NCBI GenBank assembly: GCA_964247725.1
Contig: CAXTVM010000016.1
Location: 4,352 to 68,351 of the forward strand
Direction: 5' to 3'
DNA length: 64,000 nt
From: Lichenicola sp964247725
Lineage (GTDB): Bacteria; Pseudomonadota; Alphaproteobacteria; Acetobacterales; Acetobacteraceae
In this document: in pieces, positions 6,690-14,740 of the stretch
Layout: every line of letters starts with the position of its first letter
How positions within the stretch are numbered: position 1 is the first letter of the stretch
Made by a program: the position numbers and the translations under genes
Notes under the pieces: generated by a model
What the model was told of the DNA's origin: nothing
Databases searched by the model: none
What the model saw: the letters and a program-made list of their open reading frames with translations, nothing else

Positions 6690-8204
6690 TCAGGTCCTCG
6701 ACATGCCCTGATCCTGGATTTCCAGCGCATGGGTCCTCTTCATGAGGCGGGCGGCCCTGATCTCTCGCCAGAACAGCACTGCGTAGGTCGCCAGCGTGGC
6801 GACCATGACGATGCCGAGCCGGAGAATGAGGGCGTCGCGGTCGACCAGGGCCAAGGCCAGCCAGGCGGTCAGGACCAAGCTGGCGACGCCGGCCGCCGGA
6901 GCCGCGAAGGTACGGGCCGGGACGGCGGCGCCGATCGACCACGAGCGCCGTAATATGTGAAGGCACCGACCAAGCAGCGGCGGGAAGATGCCAAGCCAGA
7001 CCGCCGACACCGCGACCAGGCCATACCGCTCGGATACCGTGAGGCCGATGGCGAGGATGCCGCCGCCGAGCAGCAGCAGGGCGGCGGCGGAGAGCCGGGC
7101 GGCGGCGGCGGGGCGGCCGGTGCCGATCAGCGCGGTGGTCAGCAGCAGCATCGTCACCCGCAGCAGGGCGGCCAACGCCAGCAGCCGCAGCGGGCCGGCC
7201 GCGGCGGCGTAGCTGTTGCCGGCGTGGTCGTGCAGCAGGGCGGTCAGCGGGTGGGCCGCCAGCACCAGGGCGGCCATCAGCGGCGCCACCAGCAGGACCA
7301 GGCGGCGCAGCGACCACACCAGCGTCTGCGCCAGCTGCCGCGGCACCGCGGCGACGCGGGCCAGCACCGGCAGCATGGTGCGGTTGACCAGGGTGCCGAC
7401 CGCCATCGCCGGCTCCATCGCGATGTCGAACGCCACGCGGTAGATCGCCAGCGGCGCGGCGCCGTAGAACCAGCCGATCAGCAGGTAGTCGATGTTCTTG
7501 AACATCTGCTCGGCGATTCCGGCGCCGGCGGCGTGCAGCCCGAACCGCGCCAGCGGCAGCACCGGGGCCAGGCGGACCCGCAGCCGCGGCCGGAACGGGT
7601 GCGCCAGCGCGGCACCCGCCAGCGTGAACAGGCCGCTGGCGGCGTACCCCGCCACCAGCGCCCAGGTGCCGGCGCCGGCAGCACCCAGCCCGAGCCGGGT
7701 GCCTGCGGCCAGCAGCGTGGCGCCGACGTTGACCAGCGCGATGCGCTCGTACTGCAGGGCGCGGCTCATCAGCGCCATCGGGATCAGCGCCGCACCCACC
7801 ACCGGCTGCTTCAGCGCGATCAGGACGAAGTAGCCGGCCATGCCGGCGTCGCCGTAGGCCGACGCGATCGCAGGCGACGCCAGCAGGACCGCGCCGCCGC
7901 TCAGCACCGAGGCGCCGGTCACGTACCAGAACAGCGTGTCGAGCTGCCCGCGCGAGACCGTCCTCGCCTGGATCAGCGCCTCGCCGGTGCCGAGCCCGTT
8001 CAGCGCCTCGACCACCATGCCGATCGAGATCACCAGCGAGGCCACGCCCAGCTGCTGCTTGGTGAGGAATCCCAGCATCACCACGATGGTGCCGAAATCG
8101 ACCAGCTTGGCGACGATGGTGGCGCCGCCCAGCCAGGTGAAGCCGCGGCCGAGCCGGCCGTGATGGTCGTCCCGGGGCTCGCGCGGCGGCGCCGATCCGC
8201 TCAC
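6690..8204 (-). CDS. Wzx-type oligosaccharide/polysaccharide flippase
   Basis: This protein of about 504 aa is strongly hydrophobic, with a dozen or more membrane segments. The N-terminal GFTWLGGATIVAKLVDF and the pattern ALIQAR...FWYVTGAS resemble MOP-superfamily (PST/Wzx) exporters that flip lipid-linked glycans across the inner membrane. The GTG start at 8204 was chosen because it overlaps the stop of the upstream glycosyltransferase (GTGA) and begins the conserved region. The open frame runs much further upstream but only as a shadow of that glycosyltransferase. It ends 160 bp from the convergent NmrA-like gene. Which glycan it moves is unknown; the neighbouring GT4 is the likely partner. 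Confidence 0.88.
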   Translation of the reverse strand: MSGSAPPREPRDDHHGRLGRGFTWLGGATIVAKLVDFGTIVVMLGFLTKQQLGVASLVISIGMVVEALNGLGTGEALIQARTVSRGQLDTLFWYVTGASVLSGGAVLLASPAIASAYGDAGMAGYFVLIALKQPVVGAALIPMALMSRALQYERIALVNVGATLLAAGTRLGLGAAGAGTWALVAGYAASGLFTLAGAALAHPFRPRLRVRLAPVLPLARFGLHAAGAGIAEQMFKNIDYLLIGWFYGAAPLAIYRVAFDIAMEPAMAVGTLVNRTMLPVLARVAAVPRQLAQTLVWSLRRLVLLVAPLMAALVLAAHPLTALLHDHAGNSYAAAAGPLRLLALAALLRVTMLLLTTALIGTGRPAAAARLSAAALLLLGGGILAIGLTVSERYGLVAVSAVWLGIFPPLLGRCLHILRRSWSIGAAVPARTFAAPAAGVASLVLTAWLALALVDRDALILRLGIVMVATLATYAVLFWREIRAARLMKRTHALEIQDQGMSRT

Positions 8205-9454
8205 GGCGCCGCCGGCAGCACAGCGTCGGGCGGCAGCACCCACGAGCGCGCCCGAACCAGGTGCAGCAGCCAGCGCCAGGACTGGCGCCGCCAGACCCGC
8301 GACTGCGCCCGGCCCCAGCCGCCGCGCGCTGCGGGCGGGGCATCCAGGCGCTGCTCGATGAGGCCCGCGATGCGGCGGGCGCGAGCATCCCAGGTCTGCG
8401 CCAAGCCCTCGGCGCGGGCGGCGGCGCCGAGGCGGACGCCGAGTGCCGGGTCCGCGGCCAGGGTGCGGATCGCGTCCGCCAGTGCGTCCGCGCAATCCGG
8501 CCGGCACAGCAGCGCGTTGCGGCCGTGCGCGAGCACCTCGCGCACGTCCGGCGTCTCGCCGGCGACGATCGGGCGGCCGGAGGCCATGTAGAGGAACAGC
8601 TTCAGCGGCAGCACGGTGGAGCCGAACTCGGCCAGCGGGTGCCAGGACGGCGGGATGAGCAGGATGTCGGCGGCGAACACGTAGGCGGCGAGCCGCTCCG
8701 GCAGCTGCCAGCCGACGATGCGGACGTTGGCCACCGAGGCCGCCAGGCGCTCGATCGGGCCGTCGCCGGTCGAGCCGACCAGCAGGAACAGCACGTCCGG
8801 CAGCAGCCGGGCCGCCTCGACCGCCACCGCCAGACCCTTCCGGTGGTTGAGCCGGCCGGTATAGACCACCGTGGTGCGGCCCGGCTCGACGCCGATCGCC
8901 CGCTTGGCGTCGTCCAGCGGCACCGCCGCCGCCAGGCGCTCCGGCGCGTGGCCGTTGCGCACGCGGACGAGCCGGGCCGGCGGGATGCCGAGCTCCAGGT
9001 ACTTCCCCCGCGTGTAGTCGGAATGGCAGACGTTGAGCAGGAAGCGGGGACGGCAGTGCAGGCGGTGGAGCCAGCGCCGCAGCGGCGGGATCTGGTCGCC
9101 CCAGGGCCGGTAGTGGTCGAACACCACGCGCTGCCCGAACAGCATCGCCATCCAGGCCACCCACAGGTTGCGGGTGTAGACCAGGTCGGCCTCGCGGAAC
9201 CGGCTACGCAGCACGAGGGTCAGCCCGCAGCAGAAATGTCGCAGCGCCGCCGGCCGCAGCGGCGCCCAGGCCGGCACCAAGGTCAAGCCTGGAGCCAGGC
9301 CCGGGACGCCGGGCGCGCCGCCCGCGCGGCCGACCGGCAGGTGCAGCCAGGCCTCGGCGACCAGCGGGGCCAGGTGGCGCGCGGTGGCGACGAACACCTC
9401 GGCATCCGCCTCGCGGCTGGGCAGCGGGTTCTCGAACGTGAACAGGATCTTCAT
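8201..9454 (-). CDS. GT4-type glycosyltransferase
   Basis: This 417-aa GT-B glycosyltransferase starts MKILFTFENPLPSREAD. It has YTGRLNHRKGLAVAVEAARLL in the C-terminal nucleotide-binding domain, and the donor-site acidic residue in AEFGSTVLPLKLFLYMASGRP followed by IVAGETPDVREVL. An in-frame ATG 14 codons upstream is less likely because it overlaps the next gene and breaks the usual N-terminus. Its stop overlaps the flippase start by 4 bp, so the two are probably co-translated and act on the same glycan. Donor and acceptor are unknown. Confidence 0.88.
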   Translation of the reverse strand: MKILFTFENPLPSREADAEVFVATARHLAPLVAEAWLHLPVGRAGGAPGVPGLAPGLTLVPAWAPLRPAALRHFCCGLTLVLRSRFREADLVYTRNLWVAWMAMLFGQRVVFDHYRPWGDQIPPLRRWLHRLHCRPRFLLNVCHSDYTRGKYLELGIPPARLVRVRNGHAPERLAAAVPLDDAKRAIGVEPGRTTVVYTGRLNHRKGLAVAVEAARLLPDVLFLLVGSTGDGPIERLAASVANVRIVGWQLPERLAAYVFAADILLIPPSWHPLAEFGSTVLPLKLFLYMASGRPIVAGETPDVREVLAHGRNALLCRPDCADALADAIRTLAADPALGVRLGAAARAEGLAQTWDARARRIAGLIEQRLDAPPAARGGWGRAQSRVWRRQSWRWLLHLVRARSWVLPPDAVLPAAP

Positions 9455-9473
9455 GCGGGGATGGGACGCGCGG

Positions 9474-9971
9474 TCAGTAGCGCAGCCGGATGGCAAGGCG
9501 GGTGCCGCCGGCCGGCACCGCGAACCGGGTCGCCGCGAAGGCGGGCGGCCCGAACAGCGTCGGCGCGTCGTTGGAGAAGCCGTAGCCCTCGGCCGGCAGC
9601 CCCAGCAGCGTGCGGTCGAAATGGTGGTTGTCGTTCTCGTCGTGGTAGATCGCGACGGCGTAGGTGCCGGGCGAGGACACCGCGATGCAGCCCTCGGCGG
9701 TGGCGGCGGCCAGCGGGACGCGCGTCACCAGCAGCGAGCCGGCATGCTTCAGGAACAGCTCCGGCCGGTCGCCGTAGAGCGTGAAGGTGACGTTGCCGGC
9801 GATGCGGCGGACCCCCGTCACCCGCACCTGGATGCGCGGCCAGCCCCGGGCCGCTCCGGGCGCATCGCACGCGGCCGCCCGCACCGGCGCCGGACCCGGG
9901 GCCGGCGCGGCCGAGGCCCGGGCTGCGGCGCCGCAGCCCAGGGCAACCGGCAGTAGCAGGCCCGCCGCCAT
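9474..9971 (-). CDS. DUF2141 family secreted protein
   Basis: This 165-aa protein has a signal peptide (MAAGLLLPVALGCGAAARASA). Its C-terminal DUF2141-like beta-rich domain includes GNVTFTLYG, PGTYAVAIYHDENDNHHFD and GYGFSND. The D-E-N-D run in that loop is the most conserved part of the family and may bind a metal. The ATG at 9971 was chosen because it starts the signal peptide. Upstream frames are compositional shadows. It precedes the GT4 and flippase genes on the same strand with a 19-bp gap, which suggests co-expression and a role in the envelope. No function is known for the family. Confidence 0.75.
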   Translation of the reverse strand: MAAGLLLPVALGCGAAARASAAPAPGPAPVRAAACDAPGAARGWPRIQVRVTGVRRIAGNVTFTLYGDRPELFLKHAGSLLVTRVPLAAATAEGCIAVSSPGTYAVAIYHDENDNHHFDRTLLGLPAEGYGFSNDAPTLFGPPAFAATRFAVPAGGTRLAIRLRY

Positions 9972-10190
9972 CCGGGGCCAAGACGGGAGCCAGGATGGGG
10001 GCCAGGGCGGCGGCCGGCGAGCCGGGGCCGGAAGGACTGCTCGCCAGGACACTCGGATGCTTCCTTCCGCACGCGCGGCGGCACCGTCCTCCGGATCGGG
10101 ACCCGGCGCAACGCCGTACCCGCGGGCGCCGCACGGAGGCTGGAACCTTCGCGCGGCTGGGCTTTTCTATAGGCCATGGAGGACGCCACG

Positions 10191-10676
10191 ATGGACCAGG
10201 ACCAGCGCGACAAACTGTGGTCGATGATGAAGTCGACCAAGATCGCCATGTTGACCACCGAAGACGACGGGCACCTGCGGGCGCGGCCGATGGCGGCCAG
10301 CCAGAAGGGGTTCGACGGCACGCTCTGGTTCTTCACCCGCGAGCACGCGCCCAAGGTCGGCGAGGTGCAGTCGGAGCACCAGGTCGGCGTCACCTACGCC
10401 GATCCCGGCTCGCAGAACTACGTGTCGTTCTCCGGCACCGCGAGCGTCGTGCGCGACCGCGCCACGATGGACGCGCACTGGAGCGAGATCCTGACCACCT
10501 GGTTCCCGCAGGGGCGGGAGGACCCGGACCTGGCCCTGCTCCGCATCGACGTCACCGGGGCGGAGTACTGGGACGCGCCGAACTCGATCCTGCTGCACGC
10601 CTACGGCTACGTGAAGGCCAAGCTGACCGGGACCCCGCCCAAGGGCGGCGACAACGCGAAGATCAGCGTCGGCTGA
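10191..10676 (+). CDS. Pyridoxamine 5'-phosphate oxidase-like general stress protein
   Basis: This 161-aa FMN-binding split-barrel protein belongs to the general stress protein 26 / Pyrid_ox_like group. LWSMMKSTKIAMLTTEDDGHLRARPM is the typical first strand pair, with LWFFTREHAPKVGE and NYVSFSGTASVVRDR following. The start at 10191 was chosen over ATG 10176 because GGAGGA (10178-10183) is correctly spaced 7 bp before it. Such proteins bind flavin or are reductases of unknown substrate; PNP oxidase activity is not implied. It is transcribed alone, divergently from the DUF2141 gene. Confidence 0.85.
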   Translation: MDQDQRDKLWSMMKSTKIAMLTTEDDGHLRARPMAASQKGFDGTLWFFTREHAPKVGEVQSEHQVGVTYADPGSQNYVSFSGTASVVRDRATMDAHWSEILTTWFPQGREDPDLALLRIDVTGAEYWDAPNSILLHAYGYVKAKLTGTPPKGGDNAKISVG

Positions 10677-10703
10677 GCCACCGAAGCCCGCCGTCCGGCC
10701 GCG

Positions 10704-11057
10704 TCAGCCGGGCGGCGCCAGCCGCAGCGGCGGCGGCGGCACGACCACGACCGGTGGCGATGGGCTCAGGCTCGGCGCCGGCCACGCCGCCGCCCCGGTC
10801 GCGGATCGATCCTCTCCCCTGACCACCGCCACCGGCACCACGGACGGCCAGGGCTGAGGTCCGGGCCGCGCCGGACGATGCGCCCAGGCCGGCATCGTCA
10901 CGGTCGAGATCTGGTGCAGCCCGAGATACAGCCCAGCCTGCGCGGCGACGGCGACCACGACGCCGAGGATGCGCGGCCACACCACCCGCGGCTGCGCCCC
11001 CGGCGTGGCGCCCCCAGGCGTCCAGTCGGACTTCGGCGGCGGGGCCTTCGGGTCCAC
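10704..11057 (-). CDS. Hypothetical proline-rich protein with one membrane segment
   Basis: Not recognised. From the GTG at 11057 the product is 117 aa. It has a short polar N-terminus (VDPKAPPPKSDW), one membrane segment around RILGVVVAVAAQAGLYLGL, and a C-terminal tail rich in P, A and V ending in PPPPLRLAPPG. There is no ATG in the usable frame. An alternative CTG start close to the asd stop (about 11137) would give ~144 aa, so the start is uncertain. It follows asd on the same strand and may be its operon partner. It could also be partly spurious, since GC-rich DNA gives many open frames. Confidence 0.45.
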   Translation of the reverse strand: MDPKAPPPKSDWTPGGATPGAQPRVVWPRILGVVVAVAAQAGLYLGLHQISTVTMPAWAHRPARPGPQPWPSVVPVAVVRGEDRSATGAAAWPAPSLSPSPPVVVVPPPPLRLAPPG

Positions 11058-11134
11058 CTTGGCGAGGGAAGCCGCCTGGTCGGCCTTGTGCCGCTCCGGG
11101 CTCCAGCGCGGGTAGAGCGGCGCCGCGGCCAGCG

Positions 11135-12166
11135 TCAGGCGGCCTTCTTCGCCAGCAGGTCGAGCGCCACCATCGTCTCGGCGATCTGCACTGCGTTCAG
11201 CGCCGCACCCTTGCGCAGGTTGTCCGACACGCACCAGAACGCCAGCCCGTTCGGCACCGTGGGGTCGATACGCAGCCGGCTGACGTAGGTGGCGTCCTCG
11301 CCGACGCACTCGACCGGGGTGACGTAGCCGCCATCCTCGCGGCGGTCGTGCAGGATCACGCCCGGCGCCTCGCGCAGCGCCTCGCGCGCCTGCTCCAGGT
11401 CGACGGGGTCCTCGAACTCGACCACCACCGACTCCGAGTGGCCGATGAACACCGGCACCCGCACGCAGGTCGCCACCACCCGGATGCCGCCGCCCATGAT
11501 CTTGGCGGTCTCGACCGCCATCTTCCATTCCTCCTTCGTGAACCCGTCGTCCATGAAGCGGTCGATGTGCGGGATCAGGTTGAAGGCGATCGGCTTGGTG
11601 AACTGCTCCGAGGTCGGCGGGTCGCCGACGAAGCTGCCCTTGGATTGGGTGAACAGCTCGTCCATGCCCTCCTTGCCGGCGCCGGACACCGCCTGGTAGG
11701 TCGAGACCACCACCCGCTTGGCCGTATAGAGGTCGTGCAGCGGCTTCAGCGCCAGCACCATCTGGATCGTCGAGCAGTTCGGGTTGGCGACGATGCGCCG
11801 GCGGCGGTGCCGCTGCAGCGCCTCCGGGTTCACCTCCGGCACCACCAGTGGCACGTCCGGGTCCATGCGGAACTGGCTGGTGTTATCGATCACCACGCAC
11901 CCGGCCGCGGCGGCGCGCGGCGCGTGCACCGCCGAGATCGCCGCCCCCGGGCTGAACAGGCCGAGGTCCCAGCCGGCGAAGTCGAACGTGTCGAGGTTGC
12001 GCACCTTCAGTACGCGCCGGTCGCCGAACGAGATCTCCTGGCCGACCGAGCGCGCCGAGGCGAGGGCCACGATGTCGTCGACGGGGAAGTCGCGCTCGGC
12101 CAGCGTCTTGATGATCTCGCGGCCGACGGCCCCGGTGGCCCCTGCGACGGCGACGCGGTAGCCCAT
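11135..12166 (-). CDS. asd: Aspartate-semialdehyde dehydrogenase
   Basis: This 343-aa cytosolic enzyme reduces beta-aspartyl phosphate to aspartate semialdehyde with NADPH, the branch point to lysine/diaminopimelate, threonine and methionine. The NADP-binding motif is AGATGAVGREII near the N-terminus. The catalytic cysteine is C131 in NPNCST, and substrate residues are in VSGAGKEGMDEL. The ATG at 12166 was selected because a GGGGGAC stretch lies just upstream and the product then begins MGYRVAVAGATG. An ATG 6 codons earlier lacks this. The upstream gap holds a palindromic repeat shared with the glucoamylase promoter region. Confidence 0.95.
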   Translation of the reverse strand: MGYRVAVAGATGAVGREIIKTLAERDFPVDDIVALASARSVGQEISFGDRRVLKVRNLDTFDFAGWDLGLFSPGAAISAVHAPRAAAAGCVVIDNTSQFRMDPDVPLVVPEVNPEALQRHRRRRIVANPNCSTIQMVLALKPLHDLYTAKRVVVSTYQAVSGAGKEGMDELFTQSKGSFVGDPPTSEQFTKPIAFNLIPHIDRFMDDGFTKEEWKMAVETAKIMGGGIRVVATCVRVPVFIGHSESVVVEFEDPVDLEQAREALREAPGVILHDRREDGGYVTPVECVGEDATYVSRLRIDPTVPNGLAFWCVSDNLRKGAALNAVQIAETMVALDLLAKKAA

Positions 12167-12213
12167 GATCTTCGTCCCCCGCATTGTGTCGAATGGTCTG
12201 CTACCGCGGCACT

Positions 12214-12395
12214 TTGAAGAAGGCCAGAGGCTTTGCCCCTGGCCCCACTGGGGCCGCGGGCCCCAGGCCCCGATTCGTTGAGGTCATACCTTCAAGCAGG
12301 GACCATCTCCTTACGAAACGGGGTTTGGGGCCGTCGTGCGCAGCACGCTTCGCGTGACGGCCCCAACGGGTCCAGGGCAGCGCCCTGGCCTTCCC
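12214..12395. repeat. Dispersed palindromic repeat, long copy lacking clear outer arms
   Basis: It starts GAAGAAGGCCAGAGGCTTTGCCCCTGG, then GGGGCCGCGGGCCCC, then CCCCGATTCGTTGAGG paired with CTTACGAAACGGGG, a GTCGTGCGCAGCACGCTTCGCGTGACGGC arm region and TCCAGGGCAGCGCCCTGGCCTTCCC. The order of modules matches the full copies at 2612 and 18779, but the GGCTATCGCATGAGG ends are missing or decayed. It lies between divergent asd and the GH15 gene. Confidence 0.85.
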
Positions 12396-12451
12396 TTGCA
12401 ACGGCCCCGCCCCGCCGACGTTGGCCGGCGGCGGTTTGGGGACGACGCGGC

Positions 12452-14638
12452 ATGGTGGACGCTCCAGGAGAACCCGGCCAGGCGCCGCGCTGGCTCCCGG
12501 TCGGCAAGAGCGGGGTCGGCCGCAGCCTGGGTGACGACGCCCGGGTCTGGTTCACGCTCGGCCACGGTATCCTGAACGAGATCGCCTATCCCCGCATCGA
12601 GCAGACCGCGGTGCGCGATTTCGGCCTGATCGTCACCGACGGGGAGGCGCTGTTCGCCGAGGAGCGCCGCCACTGCGACGCCGAGGTGAGTCCGGTGGCG
12701 CCCGGCATCCCGGCCTACCGCATCACCGGCACCCACGAGGGCGGCCGGTTCCGGCTGCGAAAGCGGCTGATCGCCGATCCCGGCCGGCCGGCGGTGCTGC
12801 TGCACGTGACCATCGAGGACCTGCGCCCCGGGCCCGAGGCCGGGTCCGAGGCCGGTCCGCCGCTGCGCGTGCACGCGCTGCTGGCGCCGCACCTGGCCAA
12901 TGCCGGCGGCAGCGGCAACGCCTGGACCGGCGACTACAAGGGGCAGGAGATGCTGTTCGCCGAGGCGCAGGGCACGGCGATCGCGCTGGCCGCCAGCTGC
13001 GGCTGGCGCGCGCGTTCGGCCGGCTATGCCGGCATCAGCGACGGCTGGCAGGACCTGTCGCGGCATCGGCAGATGCGTTGGCAGTACGAGCGCGCGCTGA
13101 ACGGCAACGTGGCGCTGACCGGCGAGCTCGACCTGCGCGACGGCGCCGACGGCCGCTCGGAGGCCTTCGTGGTGTGCCTGGCGTTCGGGCGGATCTGGAC
13201 CGAGGCGGCGATGCGCGCCCGCGCCGCCCTGCTCGACCCGTTCGAGGCGCTCGAGGCCCGCTACGTCGCCGGCTGGACCGGCTGGCTGGATGGCCTGCCG
13301 CCGAGCCCGTTCCCGCTGCAGCGCAACAGCCTGATGGTGCTGCGCAGCCACCAGTGCCCGTCGCTGCCGGGGGCCTGCATCGGCAGCCTGGGCGTGCCGT
13401 GGGCGGCGCTGCAGGACAGCGACGAGCCGTCGGCGAGCCACCTGGCGCGGGCGCGCGACGTCGTGGCCTGCGCGGTGGCGCTGCTGGCGGCGGGCGATCC
13501 CGGCGGGCTCGAGCCGGCCCTGTCCTATCTGCAGACGGTGCAGGAGGCCGATGGCCATTGGGCCCGGAACTTCTGGCTCGACGGCATGACCGCCTGGCAG
13601 GGGCTGCAGCCGGACGAGACCGCGCGGCCGGTGCTGCTGGCCGACCTCGCCCGGCGCGGCGGCTGGCTCGACGATGCGGGCGTGGCGCGGTTCTGGCCGA
13701 TGGTGCGGGCGGCGGCACTGTCGCTGGTCCGGCACGACCCGCTGGCCGGGCACGATCGCTGGGGCCGCGACGACGGGTCCCGGCCGCAGACGCTGGGGGC
13801 CACGGTCGCGGCCCTGCTGGCGGCGGCGGACTGGGCCGGAGCGGCCGGCGACGCCGCCCTGCGCCGGCTGCTGCAGGACACCGCCGACTGCATCCACGAG
13901 CTGCTGCTGCAGCTGCTGGACGAGCCGGGGGCGGAGCCCGATCCCGACATCGTCGCGCTGGTCCGGCTGGGCGTGCTGGCGCCGGACGATCCGCGGCTGC
14001 GGCGGGCGCTGGCGGGGGTCGACCGGGCGCTGCGGGTGGCAGGCCCGGGCGGGCCTGCCTGGTGTGCGCGCGGCGAGGCCGGCCGCGCGCCGCGGCCGGT
14101 GCTGGCGCTGGAGCGGGCGATGCTGGCGGTGGCGTCGGGCGAGCCGGAGCAGGCCCGCGCGCTGCTGGACAGTGCCGAGGCCTGCGCCGGCGCCGGCGGC
14201 ATGCTGCCGGAGCGGGCGGACGGCCCCGGCGGACGCGGCGGCACCGTGATGCCGCACCTCTGGACCCATGCCGAGCACGTCACGCTGCTGCGGGCGATCG
14301 AGGAGGGCCGGCTGTTCGACCGGCCGCCGCAGCCGGGGCTGCGCTACGCCGCATCGGCGCCGCCGCGGATCGCGCGCTGGCGGCACGAGTCCGAGCCGGA
14401 CCGGATGCCGCGCGGCCGGACGCTGCGCATCGAGCTGCCGATGGCGGCCGACCTGCACTGGAGCAGCGACCGCTGGGGACTGGTCCAGGACACCCCGGTG
14501 ACGGAGGCGGGGCCGGGCCTGTTCGTGGCCGAGCTGCCCACCGCCGACCTCGCCCCGGGGCACGTGGTGGTGTTCACCTGGCGCGAGCGGGACAGCGGCG
14601 CCTGGCTCGGCCACGACCACCACGTCACGGTGCGCTGA
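12452..14638 (+). CDS. Glycoside hydrolase family 15 (glucoamylase/glucodextranase-type)
   Basis: This 728-aa enzyme matches bacterial GH15, releasing glucose from the non-reducing ends of alpha-glucans. The N-terminal beta-sandwich domain begins WLPVGKSGVGRSLG. The catalytic alpha/alpha barrel contains ARNFWLDGMTAWQGLQPDE (probable general acid E389) and PHLWTHAEHV (probable general base E608). A C-terminal beta domain follows (DLHWSSDRWG). There is no signal peptide, so a cytosolic role on glycogen or oligosaccharides is likely. The start is the first ATG beyond the repeat region; the frame is open further upstream only through the repeat. zwf follows 102 bp downstream on the same strand, consistent with feeding glucose units to the oxidative pentose phosphate/Entner-Doudoroff route. 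Exact linkage specificity is unknown. Confidence 0.88.
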   Translation: MVDAPGEPGQAPRWLPVGKSGVGRSLGDDARVWFTLGHGILNEIAYPRIEQTAVRDFGLIVTDGEALFAEERRHCDAEVSPVAPGIPAYRITGTHEGGRFRLRKRLIADPGRPAVLLHVTIEDLRPGPEAGSEAGPPLRVHALLAPHLANAGGSGNAWTGDYKGQEMLFAEAQGTAIALAASCGWRARSAGYAGISDGWQDLSRHRQMRWQYERALNGNVALTGELDLRDGADGRSEAFVVCLAFGRIWTEAAMRARAALLDPFEALEARYVAGWTGWLDGLPPSPFPLQRNSLMVLRSHQCPSLPGACIGSLGVPWAALQDSDEPSASHLARARDVVACAVALLAAGDPGGLEPALSYLQTVQEADGHWARNFWLDGMTAWQGLQPDETARPVLLADLARRGGWLDDAGVARFWPMVRAAALSLVRHDPLAGHDRWGRDDGSRPQTLGATVAALLAAADWAGAAGDAALRRLLQDTADCIHELLLQLLDEPGAEPDPDIVALVRLGVLAPDDPRLRRALAGVDRALRVAGPGGPAWCARGEAGRAPRPVLALERAMLAVASGEPEQARALLDSAEACAGAGGMLPERADGPGGRGGTVMPHLWTHAEHVTLLRAIEEGRLFDRPPQPGLRYAASAPPRIARWRHESEPDRMPRGRTLRIELPMAADLHWSSDRWGLVQDTPVTEAGPGLFVAELPTADLAPGHVVVFTWRERDSGAWLGHDHHVTVR

Positions 14639-14740
14639 ACCCGCGTCGAACCCGTTCTGGGGCCCGCGAGTTGAAGCGGGGTCCGGAGGCGCCGCCTCCA
14701 GGGGTCCGGGCCGTGCCCAGGCCGTCTTGCAGGAGCAGCC

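Noticed and set aside
6690..9164. Upstream extension of the flippase frame to 824 aa
   Set aside because: The region beyond 8204 is a shadow of the overlapping glycosyltransferase; GTG 8204 with a GTGA overlap explains the start.
14639..14740. Tenth copy of the palindromic repeat between GH15 and zwf
   Set aside because: Only a GGGGTCCGGAGGCGCCGCCTCCAGGGG-like hairpin is present; the diagnostic arms and GATTCGTTA stem are absent.
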